The position numbers and the translations under genes were made by a program. This document shows, in pieces, positions 8,648 to 15,285 of a stretch of 36,215 nucleotides of DNA. The stretch is taken from NCBI GenBank assembly GCA_030378015.1, contig JAUCGG010000006.1, positions 20,556-56,770 of the forward strand, in the 5' to 3' direction. The notes under the pieces are model-generated. The model ran no database searches. It was not told where the DNA came from and was given only the letters and a program-made list of their open reading frames with translations. Every line of letters begins with the position of its first letter. Position 1 is the stretch's first letter. The DNA comes from Desulfococcaceae bacterium HSG8. Its GTDB lineage: Bacteria > Desulfobacterota > Desulfobacteria > Desulfobacterales > 4be13.

Positions 8648-8736
8648 CCCCTAAAATGAATCATATTCTTATTTTGTGTAAGCATTAATATGCTGATAAA
8701 AAATAATAAAAATATTATCAGACCAGCATAACTCAT
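8614..8736 (-). CDS. 40-residue single-TM small protein in the CRISPR leader
   Basis: A strong ribosome site (AAGGAGGTGAT) lies just before an ATG at 8736. The product starts MSYAGLIIFLLFFISILML, a clear transmembrane helix, then has a short polar tail. The last 11 codons and the TGA stop lie inside the CRISPR repeat (8611-8647). The Shine-Dalgarno is among the best in the window. It could be a genuine small membrane protein, or the remnant of one that became the leader. I do not recognise a family. Confidence 0.45.
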   Translation of the reverse strand: MSYAGLIIFLLFFISILMLTQNKNMIHFRGYDHRPECGGD

Positions 8737-9059
8737 TATCACCTCCTTGCTTTTTAATTCGGTTATTTCAAGTATTAACATTTTGATATTAATAAAAATA
8801 GGCTAACTTTTTTCCGATTTTTACTGCTCTGAAAATCAGATCATTAAAAAATGTTAATATTTTAATCAGTTATCTGTTTCAATTATAAGATATATCTCCG
8901 AATGCCTGCTTTTTTGGAATTTTTTTTCCTTTTCAATTTTATTTCTATTAATTTCAGGAAACTATAAGTTCTATATTTAAAATATAAATCAAAATCAGAT
9001 TATTACAGATCGCATTTATTTCGTTTTTTGAAATATATCTCATTTATTTCAGAACAAAA
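8648..9059 (-). promoter_or_regulatory. AT-rich CRISPR leader and cas6 downstream region
   Basis: About 410 bases of strongly AT-rich sequence between cas6 and the first intact repeat. It holds poly-A/T tracts and stands out from the GC-rich flanks. Its position upstream of the array in the direction of transcription fits a leader carrying the array promoter. I cannot pinpoint the -35/-10. Part of it carries the small ORF noted above. Confidence 0.5.
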
Positions 9060-9932
9060 TCACAGCAGAAAAACAGCCTCATATTTCCCCAGTCCGAAGC
9101 TGACCCCCTTCCCCACATTCAGAAATTCGCACAGCCGGATATAAGGCATAAATTCATCCGTTTCCCCGGAAAACACAACCTCTCCCACCAGTCCCCCGAA
9201 TTTCATCTTCGCGTTCTGCCGTGAGGAATAACGCTGCCAGTCATACCAGCGGAGATCCGACGCTTCAGTGACAACAGCCCTGTCTGCCCTGTCCAGCAGT
9301 TCTTTAAAGGCAATATCACAGGAAAGGGGGCTGTGTACAGAAAGAAATGCGATCCGCCGGAAAATATTTCTCATAAAAATTCTGAATGTAAGCTCCGTTC
9401 CCATCCGGCCGTTATCCTTGAACCGAAAAGGTGTTAAAAACCTTACACATATTCTGTCCGCCCCTTCCCCGCGCCGGACCCATTCTGTAACCAGGGGAAA
9501 GTCAAAAACCTGCCCGGGCCCCACAATCTGACCTGTTTCATCATAAATCAGGGTCTCAGTCCCGTCATCAGCAGGAAATCCGTCGGTAATTCCTTCCAGA
9601 CAAAGGGTTCCCTGCCCGAACTTTGCCAGATTCATCATTGACATGGCACACGCCATAAACGGAAAATACCCGATAGCCTTTCCCACCAGCGTAAAACAAA
9701 GCCGGATACGCGATCCCGGGGAATAAGAACCCCCGGGAGGCGGATCCGGAACAAACGGGGGCGGAAACTGTTTTTCGTGCCTCGAATTCAGGGAGCGTTC
9801 CGCGTTTGCCGCTATATAAGGATGATCCCACGGGGCCTCGAACAGGTACGCATAAAGATTCCCGTACCGGCATTCCGAGCGAACCGGGCATTCCCCGCAG
9901 GCTTTTTTCATGCCGAAACGAACCTTTCGCAT
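9060..9932 (-). CDS. cas6: CRISPR endoribonuclease Cas6, main open frame
   Basis: Cas6 cuts pre-crRNA within the repeat. The 290-residue frame carries a CGECPVRSEC block followed by YGNLYAYLFEAP, as in Cas6 of this group, and near the C-terminus LRWYDWQRYSSRQNAKMKFGG and the Gly-rich GKGVSFGLGKYE (276-287) that contacts RNA. The frame remains open upstream of this ATG and encodes GSAFRGALGHA, the conserved first-ferredoxin-fold motif, so 9932 is not the true N-terminus. The first part lies at 9933-10080, separated by a one-base frameshift. If translation starts at 9932, the protein lacks its first beta-strand and helix. It is the only processing enzyme in the window and sits beside the array. 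Confidence 0.8.
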   Translation of the reverse strand: MRKVRFGMKKACGECPVRSECRYGNLYAYLFEAPWDHPYIAANAERSLNSRHEKQFPPPFVPDPPPGGSYSPGSRIRLCFTLVGKAIGYFPFMACAMSMMNLAKFGQGTLCLEGITDGFPADDGTETLIYDETGQIVGPGQVFDFPLVTEWVRRGEGADRICVRFLTPFRFKDNGRMGTELTFRIFMRNIFRRIAFLSVHSPLSCDIAFKELLDRADRAVVTEASDLRWYDWQRYSSRQNAKMKFGGLVGEVVFSGETDEFMPYIRLCEFLNVGKGVSFGLGKYEAVFLL

Positions 9933-10080
9933 GGCATGACCCAGCGCGCCCCGGAATGCGGAGCCGGAAAACTGCGGCAGTTGTACCGGAGCATTGTCTC
10001 CGACCCGGGAAATATGCGTTAAAACGGCAGAAACTCAGGTTGTCAAATGTGTTCGTCTGATTCACTGTTGTTATCCTCAT
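9933..10080 (-). pseudogene. cas6: 5' end of cas6, separated by a frameshift
   Basis: From ATG 10080 the frame encodes the expected N-terminal strand of Cas6 (FDNLSFCRFNAYF). It then shifts at an extra G in the CCCGGG run (10004-10009). Removing that base joins FRVGDNAPVQLPQFSGSAF to RGALGHAMRK in the main frame and gives a full-length Cas6 of about 339 residues. The neighbouring duplicate of this segment (10144-10280) lacks the extra base, so the insertion is visible by internal comparison. Confidence 0.7.
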
Positions 10081-10280
10081 TCCCGGGTATTGCCCCGGAG
10101 GGGCAGGGTATCGTAGCTTGGGATTTTAATCCCAAGGCAATTGCTCCGACCCGGAAATATGCGTTAAAACGGCAGAAACTCAGGTTGTCAAATGTGTTCG
10201 TCTGATTCACTGTTGTTATCCTCATTCCCGGGTATTGCCCCGGAGGGGCAGGGTATCGTAGCTTGGGATTTTAATCCCAA
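9998..10280. repeat. Tandem duplication of the cas6 5' end and upstream region
   Basis: Copy A (9998-10135) and copy B (10144-10280) are identical except for one base: copy A has CGACCCGGGAAAT and copy B CGACCCGGAAAT. Each holds the first 30 or so cas6 codons, the ATG, and an upstream palindrome-bearing segment with GCCCCGGAGGGGC and TTGGGATTTTAATCCCAA. In copy B the cas6 codons run into non-cas6 sequence after RVG. Confidence 0.9.
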
Positions 10281-10309
10281 GCAATTGTTTGCCGTATATG
10301 TGTGGAACG

Positions 10310-10396
10310 TACATCGCCCCTCCGGGGCTGAATCTTGAATTGGCTCCGACCCGGGATTAAAATCCCGGGCTATGTTAACCATGCCCCTCCGGGGCA
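10310..10396. repeat. GC-rich dispersed palindromes
   Basis: GCCCCTCCGGGGC occurs at 10316-10328 and nearly again at 10383-10395, with CCCGGGATTAAAATCCCGGG between. They are the same palindrome family as in the cas6 duplication. The rest of 10281-10469 is non-coding. Confidence 0.6.
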
Positions 10397-10469
10397 ATGC
10401 CCGGCTGATGCGAAAGCAAGCTGAAGCCCGCTGTTAATAAGGCGGTTTCAACTGATACCGGGGCTTTTT

Positions 10470-10802
10470 CTATACAGCTTCGGCAGCAGATAACTGCCAA
10501 TTGACCGTCCGCCAGAAAGCAGCAACGGCTTCTGCTTCCCCGTCAAAGAAATCTTCAAAGAATCCGCTCCGGTTCAGTTGCAGAGGATAAGCGTATTTCT
10601 CACCGTCTTCGCCTGTTTCTGTAATCCAGTCCGATGGCTGCCGGTAATCTGTCACTTCGAAAAGACGGGGCGGATAAAGATAAGGACGGCCCTGGTCATT
10701 CAGCACGCGGAGATTATCTGCCTCAATTCCGATAACCGCATAATGCTGTCCGGATGTCATATCAGGATAATCTTCTGAATTTTTTTTGAATTTTACAATC
10801 AT
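10470..10802 (-). CDS. Conserved hypothetical protein, 110 residues
   Basis: The sequence is acidic with a beta-rich start (HYAVIGIEADNLRVLNDQGRPYLYPPRLFEV) followed by DWITETGEDGEKYAYP and an acidic, Phe-rich tail (FFEDFFDGEAEAV). I recall similar small proteins in defence and toxin-immunity neighbourhoods but no assigned function. No signal peptide, membrane segment or catalytic motif is visible. It is flanked by repeat elements on both sides, so it is likely its own unit. The start at 10802 has a weak ribosome site. Confidence 0.6.
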   Translation of the reverse strand: MIVKFKKNSEDYPDMTSGQHYAVIGIEADNLRVLNDQGRPYLYPPRLFEVTDYRQPSDWITETGEDGEKYAYPLQLNRSGFFEDFFDGEAEAVAAFWRTVNWQLSAAEAV

Positions 10803-10960
10803 TGGACTGCTGCCTGCTTCCGTTTCAATTCTACCCGACCGATATCGGGATGTTCATACCAATGATATTCATAAATATAATTTGTTCTCCAAATATAATT
10901 TGTTCTCAGCTTTGAATTTTTAACCTGCCATTCCGGATCGGTTACTTCGAAAAATGCGGC

Positions 10961-11164
10961 AATATTTCTGATTCTAACGGATTTTGTGGTTCAATCTGAT
11001 TTCAGATAGTTACAACTGTCATTCCGGGGAAAATCGGAAAACGGATGTTTTCCGATTTTAACCCGGAATCCACTGTATTAAATAGTGATTCCGGAAAAGC
11101 ATCCTGATTTTTCCAGGAATGACAATTCGGGTAAACCACAAAATCCGTTAGAACCAGCAATATT
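10961..11164. mobile_element. MITE-like element with 31-base terminal inverted repeats
   Basis: 10961-10991 and 11134-11164 are reverse complements with 29 of 31 matches (core TTCTAACGGATTTTGTGGTT). Between them are further inverted segments (ATCGGAAAAC with GTTTTCCGAT; GGAATCACTATT-like arms). There is no transposase gene inside the 204 bases, so it would be non-autonomous. The right end abuts the stop of the next gene (11167). Confidence 0.7.
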
Positions 11165-11166
11165 TA

Positions 11167-11487
11167 TCAGAGAGCAGAGACAGTTTTTTCCCGATCCGGC
11201 TTTGCACTGTATGTGAACAGCAACATTCCTTCATCTTCATCAGATTCGGCAAAAAGTCGTCCTTCTGTTTTCTCATACTCATCTTCAATCAGCCACAGCC
11301 GGACTTCTTCATAAGATGTACCTGAAAAAACAGCCCGCTCATAGGATTCAGCAGGATCAATGATATGATAAACACCGGATCTGTCGCAGAGCAGCATGAG
11401 AACATATGGAGGAGATGCTGTGGAATCTGTCCATATTTCTGTAAATTTCCAATCACTTATTACTTGGTCTTGTGCGAGGGATGACAT
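11167..11487 (-). CDS. Conserved hypothetical protein, 106 residues
   Basis: A small acidic protein starting with SDWKFTEIWTDSTASPPYVLMLLCDRSG, then a stretch compatible with a small alpha/beta fold and EVRLWLIEDEYEKTEGRL. I know similar sequences only as uncharacterised small proteins in filamentous sulfate reducers and cyanobacteria-like genomes. Its start overlaps the end of the upstream gene (11453-11815) by 35 bases, so the two are translationally coupled and probably act together. The 3' end touches the MITE-like element. Confidence 0.6.
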   Translation of the reverse strand: MSSLAQDQVISDWKFTEIWTDSTASPPYVLMLLCDRSGVYHIIDPAESYERAVFSGTSYEEVRLWLIEDEYEKTEGRLFAESDEDEGMLLFTYSAKPDREKTVSAL

Positions 11488-11815
11488 GATATTTTCCTCC
11501 TCTTATCTTCATTTCTCCCCAACAAAGGGAAAGGTGATTGCCATTCTTATCTGATCTGTAACCGATTGTTTCGTCAAACTCGCAAGCCCACCGTTCATGC
11601 CCGCGTACTTTACCGACATATATCCCCCGGATCATAATTGTCTCGGCAACCATATTCATTGTGGCCTCATCTTTAAAAACATGAATCACCCCCTGTTTAC
11701 GGAAAAGCTTCTGAGATTGAGGAGTATCCGGCAGATGTTTGGCGATATGTTTTGTATCAGGTGTCAGGTTTCTGAGTCGGTATCGCTTCAGATTTATCAG
11801 CTCGGTTTCGTTCAT
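11453..11815 (-). CDS. DUF6972-like hypothetical protein, 120 residues
   Basis: The middle HVFKDEATMNMVAETIMIRGIYVGKVRG, then FDETIGYR and the end LCWGEMKIRGGKYHVIPRTRPS, resembles the small DUF6972-type domain found in polymorphic-toxin and defence settings. Its biochemical role is unknown to me. It overlaps the next gene by 35 bases. It could be a toxin-like domain with the 106-residue protein as partner, but that is only suggested by the coupling. Confidence 0.55.
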   Translation of the reverse strand: MNETELINLKRYRLRNLTPDTKHIAKHLPDTPQSQKLFRKQGVIHVFKDEATMNMVAETIMIRGIYVGKVRGHERWACEFDETIGYRSDKNGNHLSLCWGEMKIRGGKYHVIPRTRPSNK

Positions 11816-11840
11816 AATTTAACAAGAATCCGTTATTAGA

Positions 11841-12128
11841 TTACACATGATGCACGTCATAATCCGAGTCCCTGGGTAATGGGGGCCTGCCGGCATATTC
11901 AATGTCAGCAACCCTTGCTTCCCCGAGTATTTCCAAAGCTTTGTCACGGGTCAGAGTTCCGTCAATAAATAACTGCTCTGTAACCTGACGATAAAGCAAG
12001 TTTAATCCGATATGCAGCGCCCTTGCAAGGATTTCTGATTCATCCTGCCCTGTCTGCTGTTTCAGGAATGTCAGTCCGTCGGCAATCGGCAAGGGGTTTT
12101 CCGGATTTGTTAATTCGTGGATGTTCAT
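11841..12128 (-). CDS. Small antitoxin-like protein, 95 residues
   Basis: A helical protein: TFLKQQTGQDESEILARALHIGLNLLYRQVTEQLFIDGTLTRDKALEILG then VADIEYAGRPPLPRD. The arrangement of an N-terminal helical/ribbon part and a tail with DIEYA resembles small antitoxins, but no partner toxin overlaps it. It sits 25 bases before the DUF6972-like gene and may belong to that transcript. Confidence 0.5.
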   Translation of the reverse strand: MNIHELTNPENPLPIADGLTFLKQQTGQDESEILARALHIGLNLLYRQVTEQLFIDGTLTRDKALEILGEARVADIEYAGRPPLPRDSDYDVHHV

Positions 12129-12228
12129 GTTGTTTCCCTTGGCTTGCGAGTCTCATATTTTGCTTTATGAGACAAAGTTTAAGCAATGCCTTATAAAGAC
12201 AACGAGATTCGGTTATGCATGTTTATTG

Positions 12229-12492
12229 TCAGGACGCTTTTATTTCTTCCGGACTTGCCCCCACCGACAGGGAGACTTTCCCCCATTCGTCGGCTGCCAG
12301 GTAGTGAATCAGTTGAGACCAGATCAGATCATTCTTTTCTTTCAGACGCCTCCGGTCAAATTTCCGACTGACGATGACCAGATGAACACTGTCCCCGGGC
12401 CCGTCAGAGACATCAACAGCGTCGTCAGGACCATCAAAGTAGCCTTTCCTGAGAACCTCATAGATTTTTTTCTTCAGATGTTCCTTTGTCAT
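12229..12492 (-). CDS. Small BolA/KH-like protein, partner of the HEPN gene
   Basis: 87 residues. VHLVIVSRKFDRRRLKEKNDLIWSQL has the pattern of the BolA-type strand-helix unit (HLxIVSxxF followed by a basic helix), but the rest is not a canonical BolA. GAGGAG lies about nine bases before the ATG at 12492. The gap to the HEPN gene is 12 bases, so the two form an operon. The pairing suggests a toxin-antitoxin or RNA-binding module; that is inference. Confidence 0.5.
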   Translation of the reverse strand: MTKEHLKKKIYEVLRKGYFDGPDDAVDVSDGPGDSVHLVIVSRKFDRRRLKEKNDLIWSQLIHYLAADEWGKVSLSVGASPEEIKAS

Positions 12493-12504
12493 AGGATTTA
12501 CTCC

Positions 12505-12948
12505 TCATAAATTGTTTTCTGTCCAATGCATAATATTGTCAACTGCTTCTAAAAAATCTTCTGCATCCTCACGGTTTGAAAGATTCGCTGTGTACCGCCA
12601 TGCAGGCACCCAGCGGTTGACAATGTTTAACCGGGGCCAGAGAATACGGTTTTGCCGAAGCCTTTCGTACCCGGGAAGCATACGGAACAGCAGTTCCAAA
12701 TGATGTGTAAAAACGGTCGTGTGACCGGTAAGTACACCGCGCCGCTGCAATTCATCTTCAAGTTCGTGAAGATTCCGACAATCGTATATCTGCATCAGTT
12801 TTGTCTTGAAAAGGCATTCGACCGCATATCCTGCCATATACATCGCACCGCGCCACCGTGAAGCATTGAACAATGCTCGTGCATCATCTGAACGGTGTCT
12901 GCTTGCTTTGGCCTGCTCGCTTACACCTGAGTAAAGGTCGTATGACAT
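12505..12948 (-). CDS. HEPN-domain protein
   Basis: 147 residues, all-helical by pattern. ARALFNASRWRGAMYMAGYAVECLFK is the typical first helical block of HEPN proteins (AxYLAGYAxECxLK), and the C-terminal RYTANLSNREDAEDFLEAVDNIMHW matches their last helices. HEPN proteins are often RNases or ribose-modifying partners in toxin-antitoxin and defence systems. The RxxxxxH catalytic motif is not clearly seen, so activity is uncertain. It is the first gene of a pair with the BolA-like product. Confidence 0.7.
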   Translation of the reverse strand: MSYDLYSGVSEQAKASRHRSDDARALFNASRWRGAMYMAGYAVECLFKTKLMQIYDCRNLHELEDELQRRGVLTGHTTVFTHHLELLFRMLPGYERLRQNRILWPRLNIVNRWVPAWRYTANLSNREDAEDFLEAVDNIMHWTENNL

Positions 12949-13072
12949 TCTCTGATCCGCTTTATTATCCGGAAAATAAATTTTTTTGTTTTAAAACTGC
13001 TCCATGATTCTATCGTCTATTGAAAGTACACTGATAATAAAACCGGGACAGGTTCCGCCACTCAGATAAAAC

Positions 13073-13218
13073 CGGGTGCATTCCCATAATGACGATAAAT
13101 AGGATAACCGACTGAAATTATTAATACTGTTATTTTCGGGCTTTTAACGACTGCATTAATTATTTCAGCAAGTTATCCAAGTTTATTGTTTTTTATCGTC
13201 ACTTTGGGAATGCACCCG
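13073..13218. mobile_element. MITE-like element with 27-base terminal inverted repeats
   Basis: CGGGTGCATTCCCA then TGACGATAAA at 13073-13099 is matched in reverse complement at 13192-13218 with two mismatches. The interior of about 90 bases is AT-rich and non-coding. The ends differ from those of the element at 10961, so this is a second family. The rest of 12949-13414 shows no gene. Confidence 0.7.
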
Positions 13219-13414
13219 ATAAAACCTGTCATCCCGGATCAGTTGAAATATCTGATCCTGATAAGGATAAAGGACTTCTTCGGGAGTTGCCTGCCTGAGC
13301 ATCGGACTGGTTCACTTTCCCTGATATTTAAAGTTATTATCGCGATCTGTTTAAGTCGTGTGCGAGAATTGGATATTCAACTGCAACCATCTGAATCTGT
13401 AGATTAGGGGATGT

Positions 13415-14398
13415 TTAGCTCCAATATTTATTTTTATATCTTTCAATATCTTCTTTAATTTTCTTCATTAGGAAACATGAGTCATAATCGGTATTATGAT
13501 TTAAAAGGGTTTTTAAATCACTCTCCTTTATTAAATTTGAAAATCTTTTCTTATTTTCGTTTGTCGCACTTTCACATTTTTCAATTTCACTGCGATTCTT
13601 TTCCCTGAGTTTTTTTACAGCTATCCTATTCAATATTGGAAAAACAACATAATCAAAAATGTGATGCCCATTGACAAATAGGTATGTATTATCCTTTCCC
13701 AAACCAAGTTGTTGCAGATTCTCTGATAGTTCATCCATATCAATTTGAATCAAAAATGATTTAATTTTTTCTTCAACCCTTTGTTTTAATATATCAATAT
13801 TGATAGTATAATCATAAATGATGTCTACGAGACTTATACATTTCCCAAAATCCTTAATAGAAAATGATGAATCTCCATTTTTACAAAAAGAAAATGAGTA
13901 TAAAAACAGATCATATATAATTTCAGAATATTCTTTCATGAATTGTACGAAATCAAACACAAATTCATTGTTATGGCTTGCTTCCACGCAAAGATCGCTT
14001 AAACTTTCAGCATAACATTTATAATTCTCAATTGAATATGTATATGTCTGAAATACATAATCTTTTATCCCTTCCTGGTTTATCAGTCTAAAGTTATCAC
14101 TTGCTTCTTGGAGCAGATAGTCATAATCGCTGTCCATACATATCAAATGGAGTTTGGAAGGCCGCAGAGATTTGCCAAAATGCAAAAAATTTTTATCTCC
14201 TTTGATAATGTCTATCAATACAGTCTTTCCTCTGGAGCTATCACCTCTGACAGACGGATTTATCTTGAAATTAATAAAACCGCATTTTCTGAATATCCTG
14301 CTCCAAAATGGTACATCAGGCTCGCTCTCCACAAAAACAGTGATCTGATCTTTAGGTATATCAGGTCTGAAATAATTTGATGCGCTTATGTAATCCAT
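13415..14398 (-). CDS. DUF4435/TOPRIM-like protein, AriB-like (PARIS)
   Basis: 327 residues. The N-terminal VFVESEPDVPFW carries E24 and D28 at the place of the TOPRIM glutamate; LICMDSDYD has the acidic triplet D89/D91/D93; and TYTYSIENYKCY matches the conserved IEN(Y) of DUF4435. In PARIS systems such a protein (AriB) is released by its ATPase partner when a phage anti-restriction protein is sensed, and it then acts as a nuclease. The start follows the ATPase stop by two bases, so the pair is coupled. AT-rich composition and a Lys-rich C-terminal part set it apart from housekeeping genes. A non-PARIS DUF4435-ATPase pair remains possible. Confidence 0.65.
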   Translation of the reverse strand: MDYISASNYFRPDIPKDQITVFVESEPDVPFWSRIFRKCGFINFKINPSVRGDSSRGKTVLIDIIKGDKNFLHFGKSLRPSKLHLICMDSDYDYLLQEASDNFRLINQEGIKDYVFQTYTYSIENYKCYAESLSDLCVEASHNNEFVFDFVQFMKEYSEIIYDLFLYSFSFCKNGDSSFSIKDFGKCISLVDIIYDYTINIDILKQRVEEKIKSFLIQIDMDELSENLQQLGLGKDNTYLFVNGHHIFDYVVFPILNRIAVKKLREKNRSEIEKCESATNENKKRFSNLIKESDLKTLLNHNTDYDSCFLMKKIKEDIERYKNKYWS

Positions 14399-14400
14399 AT

Positions 14401-15281
14401 TTATCTTTTCTTCCTTATGGTCTCCATTTCAGTTATCTTGTCTAACCACCCTTCCATTACCATGCCAGGCGAATGCGTTGCCATGATGATCTGTGTATTT
14501 TTATTGAGTCGTCTGACATTTTCGATAAAAGGTTCTTGCCATTCTATATGTAACGAGATTTCAGGCTCATCCATGAGAAGAATACATGGCTGATGAGAAC
14601 GATATAGTATTTGGAGTAACACATGAAGTAAAATAATAATAATCTGTTTTTCGCCTGATGAAAGCTGATAAGGAAGAAGCTTTATGTTATCTTGCAGAAA
14701 GAAGAGGTATTTATTATCATCGGATTTGACGATTTTCTCCGTATGCTCAAAGAACTCGTTTATTATATCAAAAAATATGTCAATACTTTCGTTTCTTTGT
14801 TTTGAAAACTGGTATCTGCTGAATGTATTAATGAGTTCATTGAGTTCGATATCTAACGGAGTTCTGATATCTTCGGAAAAATTTTCAATTTCCTTGTTTC
14901 TGACAGACATATCAAAAGTGGAGATATATATCACGCTAATCAGATCGTTTGTAGATAATATTTTTTTAACAATGCGCTCTGCCTTTCCCTCAACAAAGAA
15001 ATATTCATTGAATTTATCATTATCAAAGGTGATCTTTAATCTTTGACAATCAGTTCTCTCAAAAAAATCTCCATCTGTGAGAGCCTGATTAAGCAAATTT
15101 AACAACGTACTTTTTCCGCTTCCATTTCGTCCTACTAATATATTGACTTCTGGATCAGGCTCCCATCTGATATTGTATTTATTCCAGAGTCCCTCAACCT
15201 CAATAGCTTTTATATATGAAACCTCTTCTTGTTCCGCTTTGGTTAGCCTTTTTATTCCGGTTCCACCGGTTTTTTCATCAT
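14401..15281 (-). CDS. ABC-type AAA ATPase, AriA-like (PARIS), apparent frameshift at the 5' end
   Basis: Walker A GRNGSGKST lies in the frame upstream of the first in-frame ATG (15105). The signature LSSGEKQ, Walker B ILLMDEPEISLH and the His loop ATHSP identify an SMC/ABC-like ATPase of the AAA15/AAA21 kind, here about 293 residues. The Walker A frame has no ATG, GTG or TTG between the TGA of the upstream gene and the P-loop. Two ATGs at 15276-15281 are offset by one base. Adding one A to the A6 run (15270-15275) would join MMKKTGGTGIKRLTKAEQ to the ATPase, so there is either a one-base deletion, slippage at the A-run, or a base-call error. It follows the RAMP gene by four bases and precedes the DUF4435 gene by two. 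Confidence 0.65.
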
Positions 15282-15285
15282 CGGC

